Source: Paraburkholderia guartelaensis (GTDB lineage Bacteria; Pseudomonadota; Gammaproteobacteria; Burkholderiales; Burkholderiaceae). From it: 64,000 bases of DNA. The position numbers and the translations under genes are program-made. The DNA lies in NCBI RefSeq assembly GCF_004353905.1, contig NZ_SMOD01000007.1, positions 1 through 64,000 of the forward strand, written 5' to 3'. This document shows, one piece after another, positions 49,416 through 58,160 of this stretch (position 1 is its first letter; every line of letters starts with the position of its first letter). Below the pieces are notes generated by a model. That model searched no databases and was not told where the DNA came from. It was given only the letters and a program-made list of their open reading frames with translations.

Positions 49416-49432
49416 GTTCCGCATAGCGGAAC
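49416..49432. promoter_or_regulatory. IclR-type operator
   Basis: GTTCCGC-ATA-GCGGAAC is a perfect dyad with a 3-bp centre, 41 bp before the IclR start and 54 bp before the dehydrogenase start. This form is typical of IclR-family operators (PcaR/HmgR-like). Confidence 0.8.
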
Positions 49433-49486
49433 TCGCGTCAAGCGCAAATTCGCCCATTTCAAGGATTTGAGGAAAGGAGAGACACC

Positions 49487-50677
49487 ATGGCCGCACACGC
49501 CCAGTTCCATTGGGAAGACCCGCTTCTGCTCGACCAGCAGCTCACCGAAGAGGAGCGCATGGTGCGCGACGCCGCCGCCGCATACTCCCAGGACAAGCTC
49601 GCGCCGCGCGTGCTGGAAGCGTTCCGCCACGAGAAGACGGACGCCTCGATCTTCCGCGAGATGGGCGAAGTTGGCCTGCTCGGCCCGACGATTCCCGAGC
49701 AATATGGCGGCCCCGGCCTCAACTACGTGAGCTATGGCCTGATCGCGCGCGAAGTCGAGCGCATCGATTCGGGCTATCGCTCGATGATGTCGGTGCAGTC
49801 GTCGCTCGTGATGGTGCCGATCTTCGAATTCGGCTCGGAAGCGCAAAAGCAGAAGTACCTGCCCAAGCTCGCGAGCGGCGAATGGATCGGCTGCTTCGGC
49901 CTCACGGAGCCGAACCACGGCTCGGACCCGGGCAGCATGGTCACGCGTGCGAAGAAGGTGAACGGCGGCTACTCGCTCTCGGGCGCGAAGATGTGGATCA
50001 CGAACTCGCCGATCGCCGATGTGTTCGTCGTCTGGGCGAAGCTCGAGGAAGACGGGAAGGACAACATCCGCGGCTTCATTCTGGAGAAAGGCTGGAAGGG
50101 TCTCTCGGCCCCGGCCATCCACGGCAAGGTGGGTCTGCGCGCCTCGATCACCGGTGAAATCGTGCTCGACGAAGTGTTCGTGCCGGAAGAGAACCTCATG
50201 CCGGGCGTGAAGGGCCTGCGCGGTCCGTTCACCTGCCTGAACTCGGCGCGCTACGGCATTGCCTGGGGCGCGCTCGGTGCAGCGGAATCGTGCTGGCACA
50301 CCGCGCGCCAGTACGTGCTCGACCGCAAGCAGTTTGGCCGCCCGCTTGCCGCGAACCAGCTGATCCAGAAGAAGCTCGCCGACATGCAAACGGAAATCAC
50401 GCTCGGGCTGCAGGGCTGCCTGCGTCTTGGCCGCATGAAGGACGAAGGCACGGCGGCCGTCGAGATCACGTCGATCATGAAGCGCAACTCGTGCGGCAAG
50501 TCGCTCGACATCGCGCGTCTCGCCCGCGACATGCTGGGCGGCAACGGTATTTCCGACGAGTTCGGCGTGGCACGTCACCTCGTGAACCTCGAAGTGGTGA
50601 ACACCTACGAGGGCACGCACGACATCCACGCGCTGATCCTCGGCCGCGCACAAACGGGCATTCAAGCGTTCTTCTGA
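49487..50677 (+). CDS. gcdH: Acyl-CoA dehydrogenase, glutaryl-CoA dehydrogenase type
   Basis: A 396-residue FAD enzyme. FAD and substrate segments are [36 protein letters not shown] and [13 protein letters not shown]. The catalytic Glu is in [18 protein letters not shown] near residue 375. These segments and the start fit glutaryl-CoA dehydrogenase (lysine/tryptophan degradation, glutaryl-CoA to crotonyl-CoA) better than short- or medium-chain enzymes. AAAGGAGAGACACC precedes the ATG. Divergent from its probable IclR regulator; a bidirectional terminator follows. Confidence 0.9.
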   Translation: MAAHAQFHWEDPLLLDQQLTEEERMVRDAAAAYSQDKLAPRVLEAFRHEKTDASIFREMGEVGLLGPTIPEQYGGPGLNYVSYGLIAREVERIDSGYRSMMSVQSSLVMVPIFEFGSEAQKQKYLPKLASGEWIGCFGLTEPNHGSDPGSMVTRAKKVNGGYSLSGAKMWITNSPIADVFVVWAKLEEDGKDNIRGFILEKGWKGLSAPAIHGKVGLRASITGEIVLDEVFVPEENLMPGVKGLRGPFTCLNSARYGIAWGALGAAESCWHTARQYVLDRKQFGRPLAANQLIQKKLADMQTEITLGLQGCLRLGRMKDEGTAAVEITSIMKRNSCGKSLDIARLARDMLGGNGISDEFGVARHLVNLEVVNTYEGTHDIHALILGRAQTGIQAFF

Positions 50678-50710
50678 TCGCCGCCCTGCCCGGCATCGCC
50701 TGCGCATATA

Positions 50711-50746
50711 AAAACGCCGCACGAATCGTTTCGTGCGGCGTTTTTG
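50711..50746. terminator. Bidirectional terminator between gcdH and peroxiredoxin genes
   Basis: AAAACGCCGCACGAA pairs with TTCGTGCGGCGTTTT around a 3-nt loop, with T-runs both ways. Confidence 0.93.
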
Positions 50747-50784
50747 TTTTGGCGCGCGCCCCGCGCGGAAGCTGGCCGAACGGC

Positions 50785-51423
50785 TTACTTGTTCGGCTGG
50801 GGCGTCATGCGCAGATACGGACGCAGGGCCTTGTAGCCCTTCGGGAACTTCTGCTTGAGGACTTCTTCGTCCTTCAGCGACGGCACGATCACGACGTCGT
50901 CGCCCTGCTTCCAGTTGCCGGGCGTTGCGACCTGGTAGTTGTCGGTGAGCTGCAGCGAGTCGATCACGCGCAGCACTTCGTCGAAATTGCGGCCCGTACT
51001 CGCCGGATAGGTGATGATGAGGCGCACCTTCTTGTTCGGGTCGATCACGAAGAGTGAGCGCACAGTGAGCGTCTCGTTCGCGTTCGGGTGGATCATGTCG
51101 TACAGCGTGGACACCTTGCGGTCGCCGTCTGCGAGAATCGGGAAGCCGACGTTTGCTGCCTGCGTCTCGTTGATGTCCTTGATCCACTCGTTGTGCGACT
51201 GGGCGCTATCCACCGAAAGCGCAATCGTCTTCACGTTACGCTTCTCGAATTCGTCCTTGAGTTTGGCGGTCAGTCCAAGCTCGGTCGTGCAGACCGGTGT
51301 GAAGTCGGCCGGGTGCGAAAACAGCACGCCCCAGCTATTGCCGAGCCACTCGTGAAACTTGATGCGGCCAATGCTCGAATCCTGCTCGAAGTCGGGTGCG
51401 ATATCGCCAAGACGTAGACTCAT
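50785..51423 (-). CDS. Peroxiredoxin, 1-Cys Prx6 type
   Basis: A 212-residue thiol peroxidase that reduces H2O2 and organic peroxides. The peroxidatic Cys is in HPADFTPVCTTEL near residue 48. The C-terminal domain of the Prx6 subfamily (VATPGNWKQGDDVVIVPS) is present, and no resolving Cys of the AhpC type is seen. ATG 51423 (MSLRLGDIAPDF) has AAAGGA upstream; the longer open frame before it is not coding. Convergent with gcdH. Confidence 0.94.
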   Translation of the reverse strand: MSLRLGDIAPDFEQDSSIGRIKFHEWLGNSWGVLFSHPADFTPVCTTELGLTAKLKDEFEKRNVKTIALSVDSAQSHNEWIKDINETQAANVGFPILADGDRKVSTLYDMIHPNANETLTVRSLFVIDPNKKVRLIITYPASTGRNFDEVLRVIDSLQLTDNYQVATPGNWKQGDDVVIVPSLKDEEVLKQKFPKGYKALRPYLRMTPQPNK

Positions 51424-51783
51424 GGTGCGGTTCCTTTGAACGAGGTGAACGGGTTTGATCGAAACGGCGCGCGCGGCCCGTTGATCCAGTGGACGTTTAC
51501 AACACCCAAGCATACAGGCCCTGGTTGCGCCCCGCGAACGAACATCGCCTCACACCGGTATGAGTTTTTGTAATTTTGAACCGGTTGGAGGAAACTTTAG
51601 GTGCCGGATCAAATCAATGACTCTCACCTCGCGATTTTTTGTGAGCGGGATCCAGAACCCCGTCCATGCACGCTCGCGGGAACGGATCGTGCGAATTCGC
51701 AGGTCGTGGCGGCGCGGCACGCTTGCCAGCGCCCGTATCTTTGTTACGATTCACGCGTGATGTGACACGATGGGAGCCAGTCA
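51424..51783. other. Intergenic region between peroxiredoxin and DUF883 genes
   Basis: 360 bp between divergent genes without a supported ORF. It includes AACCGGTT at 51579-51586 in an AT-rich stretch and the palindrome TCACGCGTGA at 51751-51760, about 25 bp before the DUF883 start. Confidence 0.55.
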
Positions 51784-52086
51784 ATGTCAGAAGTCAACAA
51801 GGAGAGGCTGATGTCCGATATCAAAACCGTCCTCGCGGATGCAGAGGACCTGCTCAAGCAGGCTGCGAGCGCTACGGGCGAGCGCGCTTCGGAGTTGCGC
51901 GAAACGGCACTCTCGCGTCTGAAACAGGCAAAAGAGAAGGCCGCCGACGTCCAGGTGGTCGTGGTCGAGAAAGGCAAGAAAGCGGCGCGCGCCACCGACG
52001 ACTATGTCCACGAGCATCCGTGGGCGTCGATCGGGATTGCCGCCGGCGTGGGCGTGCTGGTCGGTTTGCTGATCAACCGCAAATAA
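51784..52086 (+). CDS. DUF883/ElaB-YqjD family protein
   Basis: A 100-residue protein: a long amphipathic helical region, the family's conserved DDYVHEHPWASIGIAAGVGVLVGLLI and a C-terminal transmembrane helix ending NRK. E. coli YqjD and ElaB are inner-membrane-anchored and associate with ribosomes in stationary phase. Two starts are possible: ATG 51784 (GGGAG upstream) or ATG 51811 (AAGGAG upstream). It heads a yqjD-yqjE-like gene group. Confidence 0.9.
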   Translation: MSEVNKERLMSDIKTVLADAEDLLKQAASATGERASELRETALSRLKQAKEKAADVQVVVVEKGKKAARATDDYVHEHPWASIGIAAGVGVLVGLLINRK

Positions 52087-52291
52087 AGCCGCGCTCGCCG
52101 CGCCACGCGGGTGGGCTCCGGGCCCCTCGCGCGGCGCGCTCGACCAGGCGCTGGCAGCGCTTGCCTGACGGCTTTTCGTTGGCGCGGCCCGCCACACCGC
52201 TTGGTCTCGCCGGGCAATCCAGCCCGCTGACTTTTCTTGCGTTTTTTCTTGCGCATAGCTCGGGCATCCGCCTGCGCCACCTGCCATCGCC

Positions 52292-52678
52292 ATGACGACA
52301 GACACCCACTCGCAGCGACACGAACACGGGCCGTTGCGCCGACTGCTCGGCTCCGCGTCCGCGATGCTACAGACGCGGCTAGAACTGATCGGCATCGAAC
52401 TCGCCGAGGAGAAGGACCGCCTCATCGGCGTGCTCTTCCTTGGCCTCGCGGGGATGATGTTCGCGATGCTCGCCCTGATCGCACTCACGGCGCTCGTTGC
52501 CATCGCCTTCTGGGACACGTACCGGTGGGAGGCGCTCGCCGGTCTCACGGTCGTCTATGCGATCGCGGCGATTTTCTGCGGCCTGAAGGCGCGCCGCGGG
52601 CTGCACACCGCGCCGCTCGTATTCCAGGCGACGCTCGAGGAGTTCGAAAAAGACCGCGATGCCCTGCGCAACCCCTAG
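52292..52678 (+). CDS. YqjE-like membrane protein (phage-holin-like family)
   Basis: A 128-residue protein with two hydrophobic segments around residues 45-70 and 80-100, preceded by a conserved helix (MLQTRLELIGIELAEEKDRL). This is the layout of YqjE, usually encoded after YqjD. Despite the holin-like name it is a chromosomal gene of unknown function. It lies 205 bp after the DUF883 gene and 15 bp before the next gene. Confidence 0.88.
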   Translation: MTTDTHSQRHEHGPLRRLLGSASAMLQTRLELIGIELAEEKDRLIGVLFLGLAGMMFAMLALIALTALVAIAFWDTYRWEALAGLTVVYAIAAIFCGLKARRGLHTAPLVFQATLEEFEKDRDALRNP

Positions 52679-52693
52679 CCGCGAGCCGACGCC

Positions 52694-53167
52694 ATGAATC
52701 AACCTCGACCGGACACTGCTTTTCGCCCCCGCCGCGGCCGCGCGCACGACCTCTCGACGCCGCAGCTGCGCGCCCTGCGCAAGGAATTGCTGCTCGTGCG
52801 AGCGAGCGTCGAGCGCGCCGAAATGGCCGAAGCGCTCGTGGACATCCGCGCGACGGTCACGAACTTCAGCTGGCTGCGCTTCGTGGTGCCCGGATTCAGT
52901 CGCTCTGGCGGCGGTGGCGGCGTGGCTTCCGGCCTCGGCAGCCTGCTCAAGGAATATCCGCTGGTCAGTTCGCTCATCTCGCTCATCGTGGCGAAGCCGC
53001 TGCGTACGAGCATCGTCTCGGCTGCGCGCCCCGTCATCAAGTGGGGCGGCCTCGCTTTTACGGCGTGGGAAGCCTATCGCGTGTGGCAGCAGGTGCGACG
53101 CCAGCGCGGTACCTCTGCAAACCAGCCTGCCCGCGACAGGTCCGACGAAGACGACCTCACCGGCTGA
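52694..53167 (+). CDS. YqjK-position protein, DUF3318-like
   Basis: A 157-residue protein that follows the YqjE-like gene by 15 bp, in the place of yqjK. It has a helical charged region (STPQLRALRKELLLVRASVERAEM), a Gly-rich linker (SRSGGGGGVASGLGS) and a weakly hydrophobic region (YPLVSSLISLIVAKPL). The C-terminal tail is charged. It resembles DUF3318-type proteins of burkholderias; the family name is from memory and the function unknown. Confidence 0.8.
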   Translation: MNQPRPDTAFRPRRGRAHDLSTPQLRALRKELLLVRASVERAEMAEALVDIRATVTNFSWLRFVVPGFSRSGGGGGVASGLGSLLKEYPLVSSLISLIVAKPLRTSIVSAARPVIKWGGLAFTAWEAYRVWQQVRRQRGTSANQPARDRSDEDDLTG

Positions 53168-53199
53168 TCGCCGCCGCCGGCGACAGCTCTCCAGGCCGT

Positions 53200-53643
53200 T
53201 CACCGGTCCCTCCAGCACATCTGCGTAGCCCCCGCGACGGCGCCGCCGCCTGCAGCGTGATTGCTGCGCGCGCCGGTTGCACCGAATACGAAGGCGCCGC
53301 ACGCATCGCCGCGCATCGGCCCGGTTTCCACCGGATCGGCCGCGATGGCGTAGCCGCCGTTCGACTCGTCGGCGGGCATCAGGCGCAAGCGATAGATGGG
53401 CGTTCCCGTCGGCGGAGCCTGGTCGAATCCCGTGGGCAACGACGCCATCGACGCGCTCTGCGTATCGACGAATTGCGCTGCGCGATAGAGCGCCGCCACG
53501 GCGTCGATGCGATGTCCTCGCGCGATCTGCGCGCTCCACCCCGGCATCGCGAAGGCCGCGACGATAGCGGCCACCGCCAGCGCAATAACCAGTTCAAGCA
53601 GTGAGAACGCGTTGTACCGGTTGCTCTTCACCTTGCCTCCCAT
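53200..53643 (-). CDS. pilE: Type IV pilin-like protein PilE
   Basis: A 147-residue prepilin-like protein. The class III signal reads NA-FSLLELVIALAVAAIVAAFAMP, with the +5 Glu but Ala instead of Gly at -1, which may slow cleavage by PilD. A Cys pair in the C-terminal half (GDACGAF, MCWRDR) is typical of PilE-type minor pilins. It is the last gene of the pilin operon. Start is uncertain: ATG 53643, GTG 53631 with GGGAGG close by, or TTG 53655, which would overlap the pilX stop as TTGA like the other junctions. Confidence 0.85.
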   Translation of the reverse strand: MGGKVKSNRYNAFSLLELVIALAVAAIVAAFAMPGWSAQIARGHRIDAVAALYRAAQFVDTQSASMASLPTGFDQAPPTGTPIYRLRLMPADESNGGYAIAADPVETGPMRGDACGAFVFGATGARSNHAAGGGAVAGATQMCWRDR

Positions 53644-53651
53644 TTGCCTCG

Positions 53652-54188
53652 TCAAAAGGGCCTCGCGACGACGTGACGCCAGTGATGCTCGACGCGCGCC
53701 GTGTCACCCGCGGCTTCGATGACCAACTGGTCCTGTAGCCAGCTTTGCGTGTCTTCCGATGCGCCAAACCCTCGCGCCGTGACGAGATACGCGCGAACCA
53801 GCGGACGGCCGTCGATGCGCCAGGCCTCGACGAGGCATTGCGGCGCGCGCACGGACCCCGGCCACGCGGCAACGGGCGCGACCGCCTGTCGCTCGAAGCT
53901 GTCCTGCCGCCGCCAGGCTTGTGGTTCGCCTGGCTGCGTGGCCGCCGCAGGCGCGGCCAGCGAGCCATTCGCCAGCGCACGCGAGCACAACACGAGTGCG
54001 GCGTCGGCGGCATGGAAGGACTGCAGATGATCGGCGACGGCATCTGCGTTGCGCCGCGCGAGCAGCGCTGCCTCGAACCACGCCGCCGAGGTCACGAGCA
54101 TCATCGCGACGATAAGCAGTACGACCGGGAGCGCCATACCGCAACGCGCAGCGCGTGTGCGACGCTTCCCGCGCAGCCTCGCTCTCAT
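53652..54188 (-). CDS. pilX: Type IV pilus assembly protein PilX
   Basis: A 178-residue protein with a hydrophobic N-terminal helix (MALPVVLLIVAMMLVTSAAWF) after a basic leader, and a PilX-like body. It lacks the +5 Glu of true prepilins, as is common in PilX. It overlaps pilW upstream by ATGA. Minor pilins of this set form the initiation complex at the pilus tip. Sequence conservation is low, so the identification relies on operon position and the N-terminus. Confidence 0.85.
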   Translation of the reverse strand: MRARLRGKRRTRAARCGMALPVVLLIVAMMLVTSAAWFEAALLARRNADAVADHLQSFHAADAALVLCSRALANGSLAAPAAATQPGEPQAWRRQDSFERQAVAPVAAWPGSVRAPQCLVEAWRIDGRPLVRAYLVTARGFGASEDTQSWLQDQLVIEAAGDTARVEHHWRHVVARPF

Positions 54189-54982
54189 ATCGCTGCCGGC
54201 ACAACGTTACGCAGCACGATGTGCCGCCAGAACGCCTGTCGCGCCCGCCCATCCGCGGCGATCGCCTGCACACCTTCGCAATCGACGTAGCGCATGCGCG
54301 ACGCAAAGGCCGCCCCGCGCACCAGCACGCACAGATCGACCGCCACGACCGACGCCCACTGATCGCGCGCGAGCGCCGAAGCCTCGACCGCCTGCGCCGC
54401 GCCCGCCGTCCAGTAGCGCATATGCAAACGCTCGACGCCCTCGACGAGCGGCTGCGCCGTGCCGACCTTGCCGGAGCCCTCGCAGTAAAGCTCGCTCTCG
54501 CCGGTCGACCCGCTCACCCTGGCGTGATAGCGGTTCACGATTTCCGCGCCTGTCACGCCGACCGCCTGTCCAAGGCAGTCGGTAACCTGGCCGTTTGCGG
54601 CGGGCCACGTCGATACACTGTCGCCTTGATAGCGCACGGCCAACCCATCAGAGCGGCTCGACAGCGACTTGCAGGCAAGCGCCGCATCGGCGACGGTCGG
54701 GCGCCCGGCCGCGCAGCCGTAAATCGCGGGCCCGGCGAGCGGCGAGCGTGCCTCAGCGGCAACGAAGCCTGCCATCTGGATCTGCTCGCCGATCAGCATC
54801 AACGCATTCATGCCGGCCTCGTGGATGCGCGCAGCGTCGCTCGCCTGCGCGTAGGCCTGCCGCTGCGCACGATAAGCCGAGAGCGCGCCAAGCGTCACCA
54901 CGAGGCCCAGCGCCACGGCGATCGTCAGTTCGAGCAATGTGTGGCCGGCCTGCTCGCGGACGTGGGTGAAACGCTTGTTCAT
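54185..54982 (-). CDS. pilW: Type IV pilus minor pilin PilW
   Basis: A 265-residue prepilin-like protein. The cleavage region reads QAG-HTLLELTIAVALGLVVTLGAL, with Gly at -1 and Glu at +5, but His instead of Phe at +1. The body has the PilW features GFVAAE, a Cys-containing region and DLCVLVRG. ATG 54982 (MNKRFTHVREQ) overlaps the pilV stop as ATGA; the frame open upstream is not coding. Confidence 0.88.
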   Translation of the reverse strand: MNKRFTHVREQAGHTLLELTIAVALGLVVTLGALSAYRAQRQAYAQASDAARIHEAGMNALMLIGEQIQMAGFVAAEARSPLAGPAIYGCAAGRPTVADAALACKSLSSRSDGLAVRYQGDSVSTWPAANGQVTDCLGQAVGVTGAEIVNRYHARVSGSTGESELYCEGSGKVGTAQPLVEGVERLHMRYWTAGAAQAVEASALARDQWASVVAVDLCVLVRGAAFASRMRYVDCEGVQAIAADGRARQAFWRHIVLRNVVPAAI

Positions 54983-55398
54983 CGCAAAAACGCCAGGGCG
55001 ACGCAGGCGCGCCCAGCGGCCGGCGCGGCATCGACACACGGCGCAACCCGCGAAACCGCCGTCGATGCCGACGCTGCGCCGAGCGGTGTAGCCGCCCAAC
55101 TCACGGACGCGATCGATGCGTCTCCGCCCGCGCTCGACGTGGTCAGCCGCCCTTCGGGCACGACGCTCGCCGTGAGCGCCTTCCATTGATCGGTCGCAGC
55201 GGGCGTTGCACCCGCCACGCGCGCAGCTTCGGCAATGGCGTCAGCGGCAAACGCCGCGCGCTCGCGCGCCGCCGCCAGTTGCGCGTGCCGGGCCAGCCCG
55301 AGTTGCGTGCTCATCAAGCCGAGCCCGCACAGCGCCATGACGCCGAGCGCAATGGCGACTTCCAGCAGCGTCGAGCCGCGCTCGCTCACGTGGCTCAT
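54979..55398 (-). CDS. pilV: Type IV pilus minor pilin PilV
   Basis: A 139-residue prepilin-like protein with leader MSHVSERG and mature start STLLEVAIALGVMALCGLGLM: Gly at -1 and Glu at +5, with Ser rather than Phe at +1. The remainder is Ala-rich with Cys residues near the C-terminus. Both ends overlap their neighbours by ATGA, so translation of the operon is coupled. Longer in-frame starts lie within fimT and were rejected. Confidence 0.87.
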   Translation of the reverse strand: MSHVSERGSTLLEVAIALGVMALCGLGLMSTQLGLARHAQLAAARERAAFAADAIAEAARVAGATPAATDQWKALTASVVPEGRLTTSSAGGDASIASVSWAATPLGAASASTAVSRVAPCVDAAPAAGRACVALAFLR

Positions 55399-55925
55399 GA
55401 CGTCCCCGTGCATGCGCCGTCGCTGATGCGTGCCCCCTGCGCGATGCGTATGCAGCGACGCCAGCCCGCGCCGCGTTCTGCAGCGGCGGCGGCCCGCGGG
55501 GCAATCTCGAAGTTGCGCAAGCTGCCGATGGTCTGCCCCGCCGGCGGCGAAAACGTGATGGCGGTAAGCCCCGACGCCACGGAAATCTCGCCGAGCGCCG
55601 GCTGAATGCGCAACGGGATATACGCTCCGGCGCGCTCGATCATGACGGCCCAGCCGCAGGACCAGTCGGCAATACCGGACGGACACGCCTTGGCCGCCTC
55701 GAGGCAATGGCGCGCGGCGTCGACGCGACAAACGGTAATGCGCGACTTGCGCCGTATTGCCTCGTTGCGTGCGTAGGCGAGCGTGCCGAGCATGGCGTTG
55801 GCGCGCGCGTCGACCTGGTCGCGCACGCGCCAGGCGGTGAAAACGGGCGTGGAAACCGTTGCGCAGATCGCCAACAGGACGATGACGACCATCGTCTCAA
55901 TGAGCGTGAATCCTCCGTGCTTCAT
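55395..55925 (-). CDS. fimT: GspH/FimT family pseudopilin
   Basis: A 176-residue prepilin-like protein, the first gene of the minor pilin operon. The leader is very short (MKHGG), followed by the canonical FTLIETMVVIVLLAICATV. The GspH domain includes AYARNEAIRRKSRITVCR and ITFSPPAGQTIGSLRNF. ATG 55925 has AAGGA upstream. It corresponds to FimT/FimU in other type IV pilus systems. Confidence 0.9.
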   Translation of the reverse strand: MKHGGFTLIETMVVIVLLAICATVSTPVFTAWRVRDQVDARANAMLGTLAYARNEAIRRKSRITVCRVDAARHCLEAAKACPSGIADWSCGWAVMIERAGAYIPLRIQPALGEISVASGLTAITFSPPAGQTIGSLRNFEIAPRAAAAAERGAGWRRCIRIAQGARISDGACTGTS

Positions 55926-56082
55926 CAGCAATCCTTAGTGTGAGCGGATTGCCATCAATCTACGGACGAAAGCGAAACGGAACAATTAGCCGAACGGCTA
56001 GCTGGTGCGCGCAGCGTCGGCTCGCGAGAATGCGAGCGTTACGACAGCGGCCTGGCAGGAGGGAAGAGAAATGCGAATGCGC

Positions 56083-56562
56083 TCAGCGCTTTTTCGCGGG
56101 GTTGTTGGCGCCCGCGCGGCGGAATTCCTCGATCACATCTTCGAATTCGGAAACGTCCTCGAAGCGTCGGTACACCGAAGCAAACCGTACGAACGCGACC
56201 TTGTCGAGTTCGCGCAATTCGCCCATGACGAGCTCGCCAAGGCGCTCGCTGCGCACTTCGCGCTCGCCGCTGCCAAGCAGTTGATACTCGATACGGGCAA
56301 CCGCCGCGTCGATCGCATCGGCCGCAACCGGGCGCTTGCGCAGCGCCAGTTGCATGCTCGCCATGATCTTGCGGCGGTCGAATTCCGTGCGGCTGCCATC
56401 CTTCTTGACGATCGAAGGCATCGCCAGCTCGACCCGCTCGTACGTCGTGAAACGCTTGTCGCAGGCCGGGCAGCGGCGGCGGCGCCGGATCGCGGCGCCG
56501 TCTTCGGACACGCGCGAGTCGACGACCTGCGTGTCTTCGTGCCGGCAAAAGGGGCAGCGCAT
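56083..56562 (-). CDS. nrdR: Transcriptional repressor NrdR
   Basis: A 159-residue repressor of ribonucleotide reductase genes. The N-terminal zinc ribbon has CPFC near residue 3 and CPAC near 31. The ATP-cone follows, with [27 protein letters not shown], and it senses dATP/ATP. It normally binds paired NrdR boxes upstream of nrd operons; none is seen here. It lies 15 bp after glyA on the same strand, an arrangement common in burkholderias. Confidence 0.97.
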   Translation of the reverse strand: MRCPFCRHEDTQVVDSRVSEDGAAIRRRRRCPACDKRFTTYERVELAMPSIVKKDGSRTEFDRRKIMASMQLALRKRPVAADAIDAAVARIEYQLLGSGEREVRSERLGELVMGELRELDKVAFVRFASVYRRFEDVSEFEDVIEEFRRAGANNPAKKR

Positions 56563-56577
56563 GGGTTATCGCGTGGC

Positions 56578-57825
56578 TTAGCGGTAAACCGGGAAACGCT
56601 TCGTCAGCTCGGCGACCTGCGCCTTCACGCGCTCGATCGTCGCAGCGTCTTCCGGATTGTCGAGCACGTCGGCAATCAGGTTGCCCACCTGCTCGGCTTC
56701 CTTCACACCAAAGCCGCGCGTCGTCATGGCCGGCGAACCGAGACGGATGCCGCTCGTCACAAACGGCTTTTCCGGGTCGTTCGGGATCGCGTTCTTGTTG
56801 ACCGTGATGTGCGCGGTGCCCAGCACGGCTTCCGCCGCCTTGCCGGTGATGTTCTTCGCGCGCAGGTCCACCAGCATCACGTGGCTTTCCGTGCGGCCCG
56901 AAACGATGCGCAGACCGCGCTTGACCAGCGTTTCCGCCAGCACGCGTGCGTTGTCGACCACTTGCTGTTGATAGGTCTTGAATTCCGGCGAGAGCGCTTC
57001 CTTGAACGCCACGGCCTTGCCGGCAATGACGTGCATGAGCGGACCGCCCTGGATGCCCGGGAAGATGGCCGAGTTGATCTGCTTCTCGAACTCCGCCTTC
57101 ATCAGGATTACGCCGCCGCGCGGGCCGCGCAGGCTCTTGTGCGTGGTCGTGGTCACGAAGTCGGCGTGCGGCACCGGGTTCGGGTAGACGCCCGCGGCGA
57201 TGAGGCCGGCGTAGTGCGCCATGTCGACCATGAAGTACGCGCCCACCGCCTTGGCAACCTTGGCGATGCGCTCGAAATCGATACGCAGCGCGAATGCCGA
57301 CGCACCGGCGATGATCAGCTTCGGCCTGGTTTCGTGCGCACGCTTTTCGAGCGCGTCGTAATCGATGTCTTCCTTGGCGTCGAGGCCGTAGCTCACGACG
57401 TTGAACCACTTGCCGCTCATGTTCAGCGCCATGCCGTGCGTGAGGTGACCGCCTTCGGCGAGGCTCATGCCCATGATGGTGTCGCCCGGCTTGAGCACGG
57501 CGAAGAACACGCCCTGGTTCGCCTGCGAACCCGAGTTCGGCTGAACGTTCGCGGCTTCGGCGCCGAACAGCTGCTTCACGCGGTCGATCGCGAGCTGCTC
57601 GACGATATCCACGTTTTCGCAGCCGCCGTAATAGCGCTTACCGGGGTAGCCTTCGGCGTACTTGTTGGTGAGCTGCGAACCCTGCGCGGCCATGACCGCG
57701 GGCGAGGTGTAGTTTTCCGACGCGATGAGCTCGATGTGCTCTTCCTGGCGGCGGTTCTCGAGTTCGATCGCCTTGAAGAGTTCGGGATCGACGTTGGCGA
57801 TGGTGCTTTCGGCTCTGTCAAACAT
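56578..57825 (-). CDS. glyA: Serine hydroxymethyltransferase
   Basis: A 415-residue PLP enzyme converting serine plus tetrahydrofolate to glycine plus 5,10-methylene-THF. Hallmarks are [51 protein letters not shown] and the PLP-Lys motif [15 protein letters not shown] near residue 230. ATG 57825 (MFDRAESTI) is the usual start; the frame open upstream is leader. A ZTP riboswitch and a promoter precede it, so expression should respond to folate/purine one-carbon status. nrdR follows 15 bp downstream. Confidence 0.98.
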   Translation of the reverse strand: MFDRAESTIANVDPELFKAIELENRRQEEHIELIASENYTSPAVMAAQGSQLTNKYAEGYPGKRYYGGCENVDIVEQLAIDRVKQLFGAEAANVQPNSGSQANQGVFFAVLKPGDTIMGMSLAEGGHLTHGMALNMSGKWFNVVSYGLDAKEDIDYDALEKRAHETRPKLIIAGASAFALRIDFERIAKVAKAVGAYFMVDMAHYAGLIAAGVYPNPVPHADFVTTTTHKSLRGPRGGVILMKAEFEKQINSAIFPGIQGGPLMHVIAGKAVAFKEALSPEFKTYQQQVVDNARVLAETLVKRGLRIVSGRTESHVMLVDLRAKNITGKAAEAVLGTAHITVNKNAIPNDPEKPFVTSGIRLGSPAMTTRGFGVKEAEQVGNLIADVLDNPEDAATIERVKAQVAELTKRFPVYR

Positions 57826-57991
57826 ACGGATTCCGTTAAGTGTGTTCAGGTTGACCGGGTCTCGCGCGGAACGCGTAGCGGGTACGCGGCGCTGCTGGCG
57901 AAGAGGCCAGCCTTGACGTGGCGGAAGGAGGTGCCGCACACGCGAGGCAGGACAGCCCCCGCAGCGCAAACGAAAGCGCGCGAAATCAGGC

Positions 57992-58119
57992 TGCCCAGGC
58001 GAACGGCAAAACGGCACCCTGCGCTTCACGGTGGGTCGTTCCACCTTGGGTCCCCAATAACGAGCGCATTGCTACCGCCAATGCCGCCATTTCGGAACCC
58101 TATCGCCAGTCACGCAGGG
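57992..58119 (-). ncRNA. ZTP (pfl motif) riboswitch controlling glyA
   Basis: Read on the minus strand, the leader starts CCCTGCG-TGACTGGCGA, and CGCAGGG near 58024-58018 pairs with the first seven bases to close P1. Between them are a GGTGG-AACGA-C-CCACC hairpin and GTGAAG before the P1 3' strand. The 3' domain ends TTCGCCTGGGCA, matching the conserved CCGCCTGGGCA. The invariant UGACUGGCGA and CGCCUGGGC of pfl RNAs are both intact. An extra stem (GGGTTCC with GGGACCC, capped by GCATTG-GCGGTAG-CAATGC) is inserted between them. ZTP signals low 10-formyl-THF, and glyA is a known pfl target. Confidence 0.9.
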
Positions 58120-58131
58120 ATTGAGCGCGTT

Positions 58132-58160
58132 AGTTTATTGGAACGGCAGGGAATAGGCAA
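58132..58160 (-). promoter_or_regulatory. Sigma-70 promoter of glyA
   Basis: On the minus strand TTGCCT (58160-58155) and TAAACT (58137-58132) are separated by 17 bp. Transcription would start about 5 bp before the riboswitch aptamer. Confidence 0.65.

Noticed and set aside
52292..52678. Prophage remnant suggested by the holin-like protein
   Set aside because: The protein is the chromosomal YqjE type in its normal context with a YqjD-like gene, and no other phage genes are near.
57900..57950. Sequence matching the ribosome-binding complement (AAGGAGGTG near 57927) as a start signal on the plus strand
   Set aside because: No plausible start codon with a supported reading frame follows at the right distance. 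On the minus strand it lies too far from glyA to act as its ribosome site.
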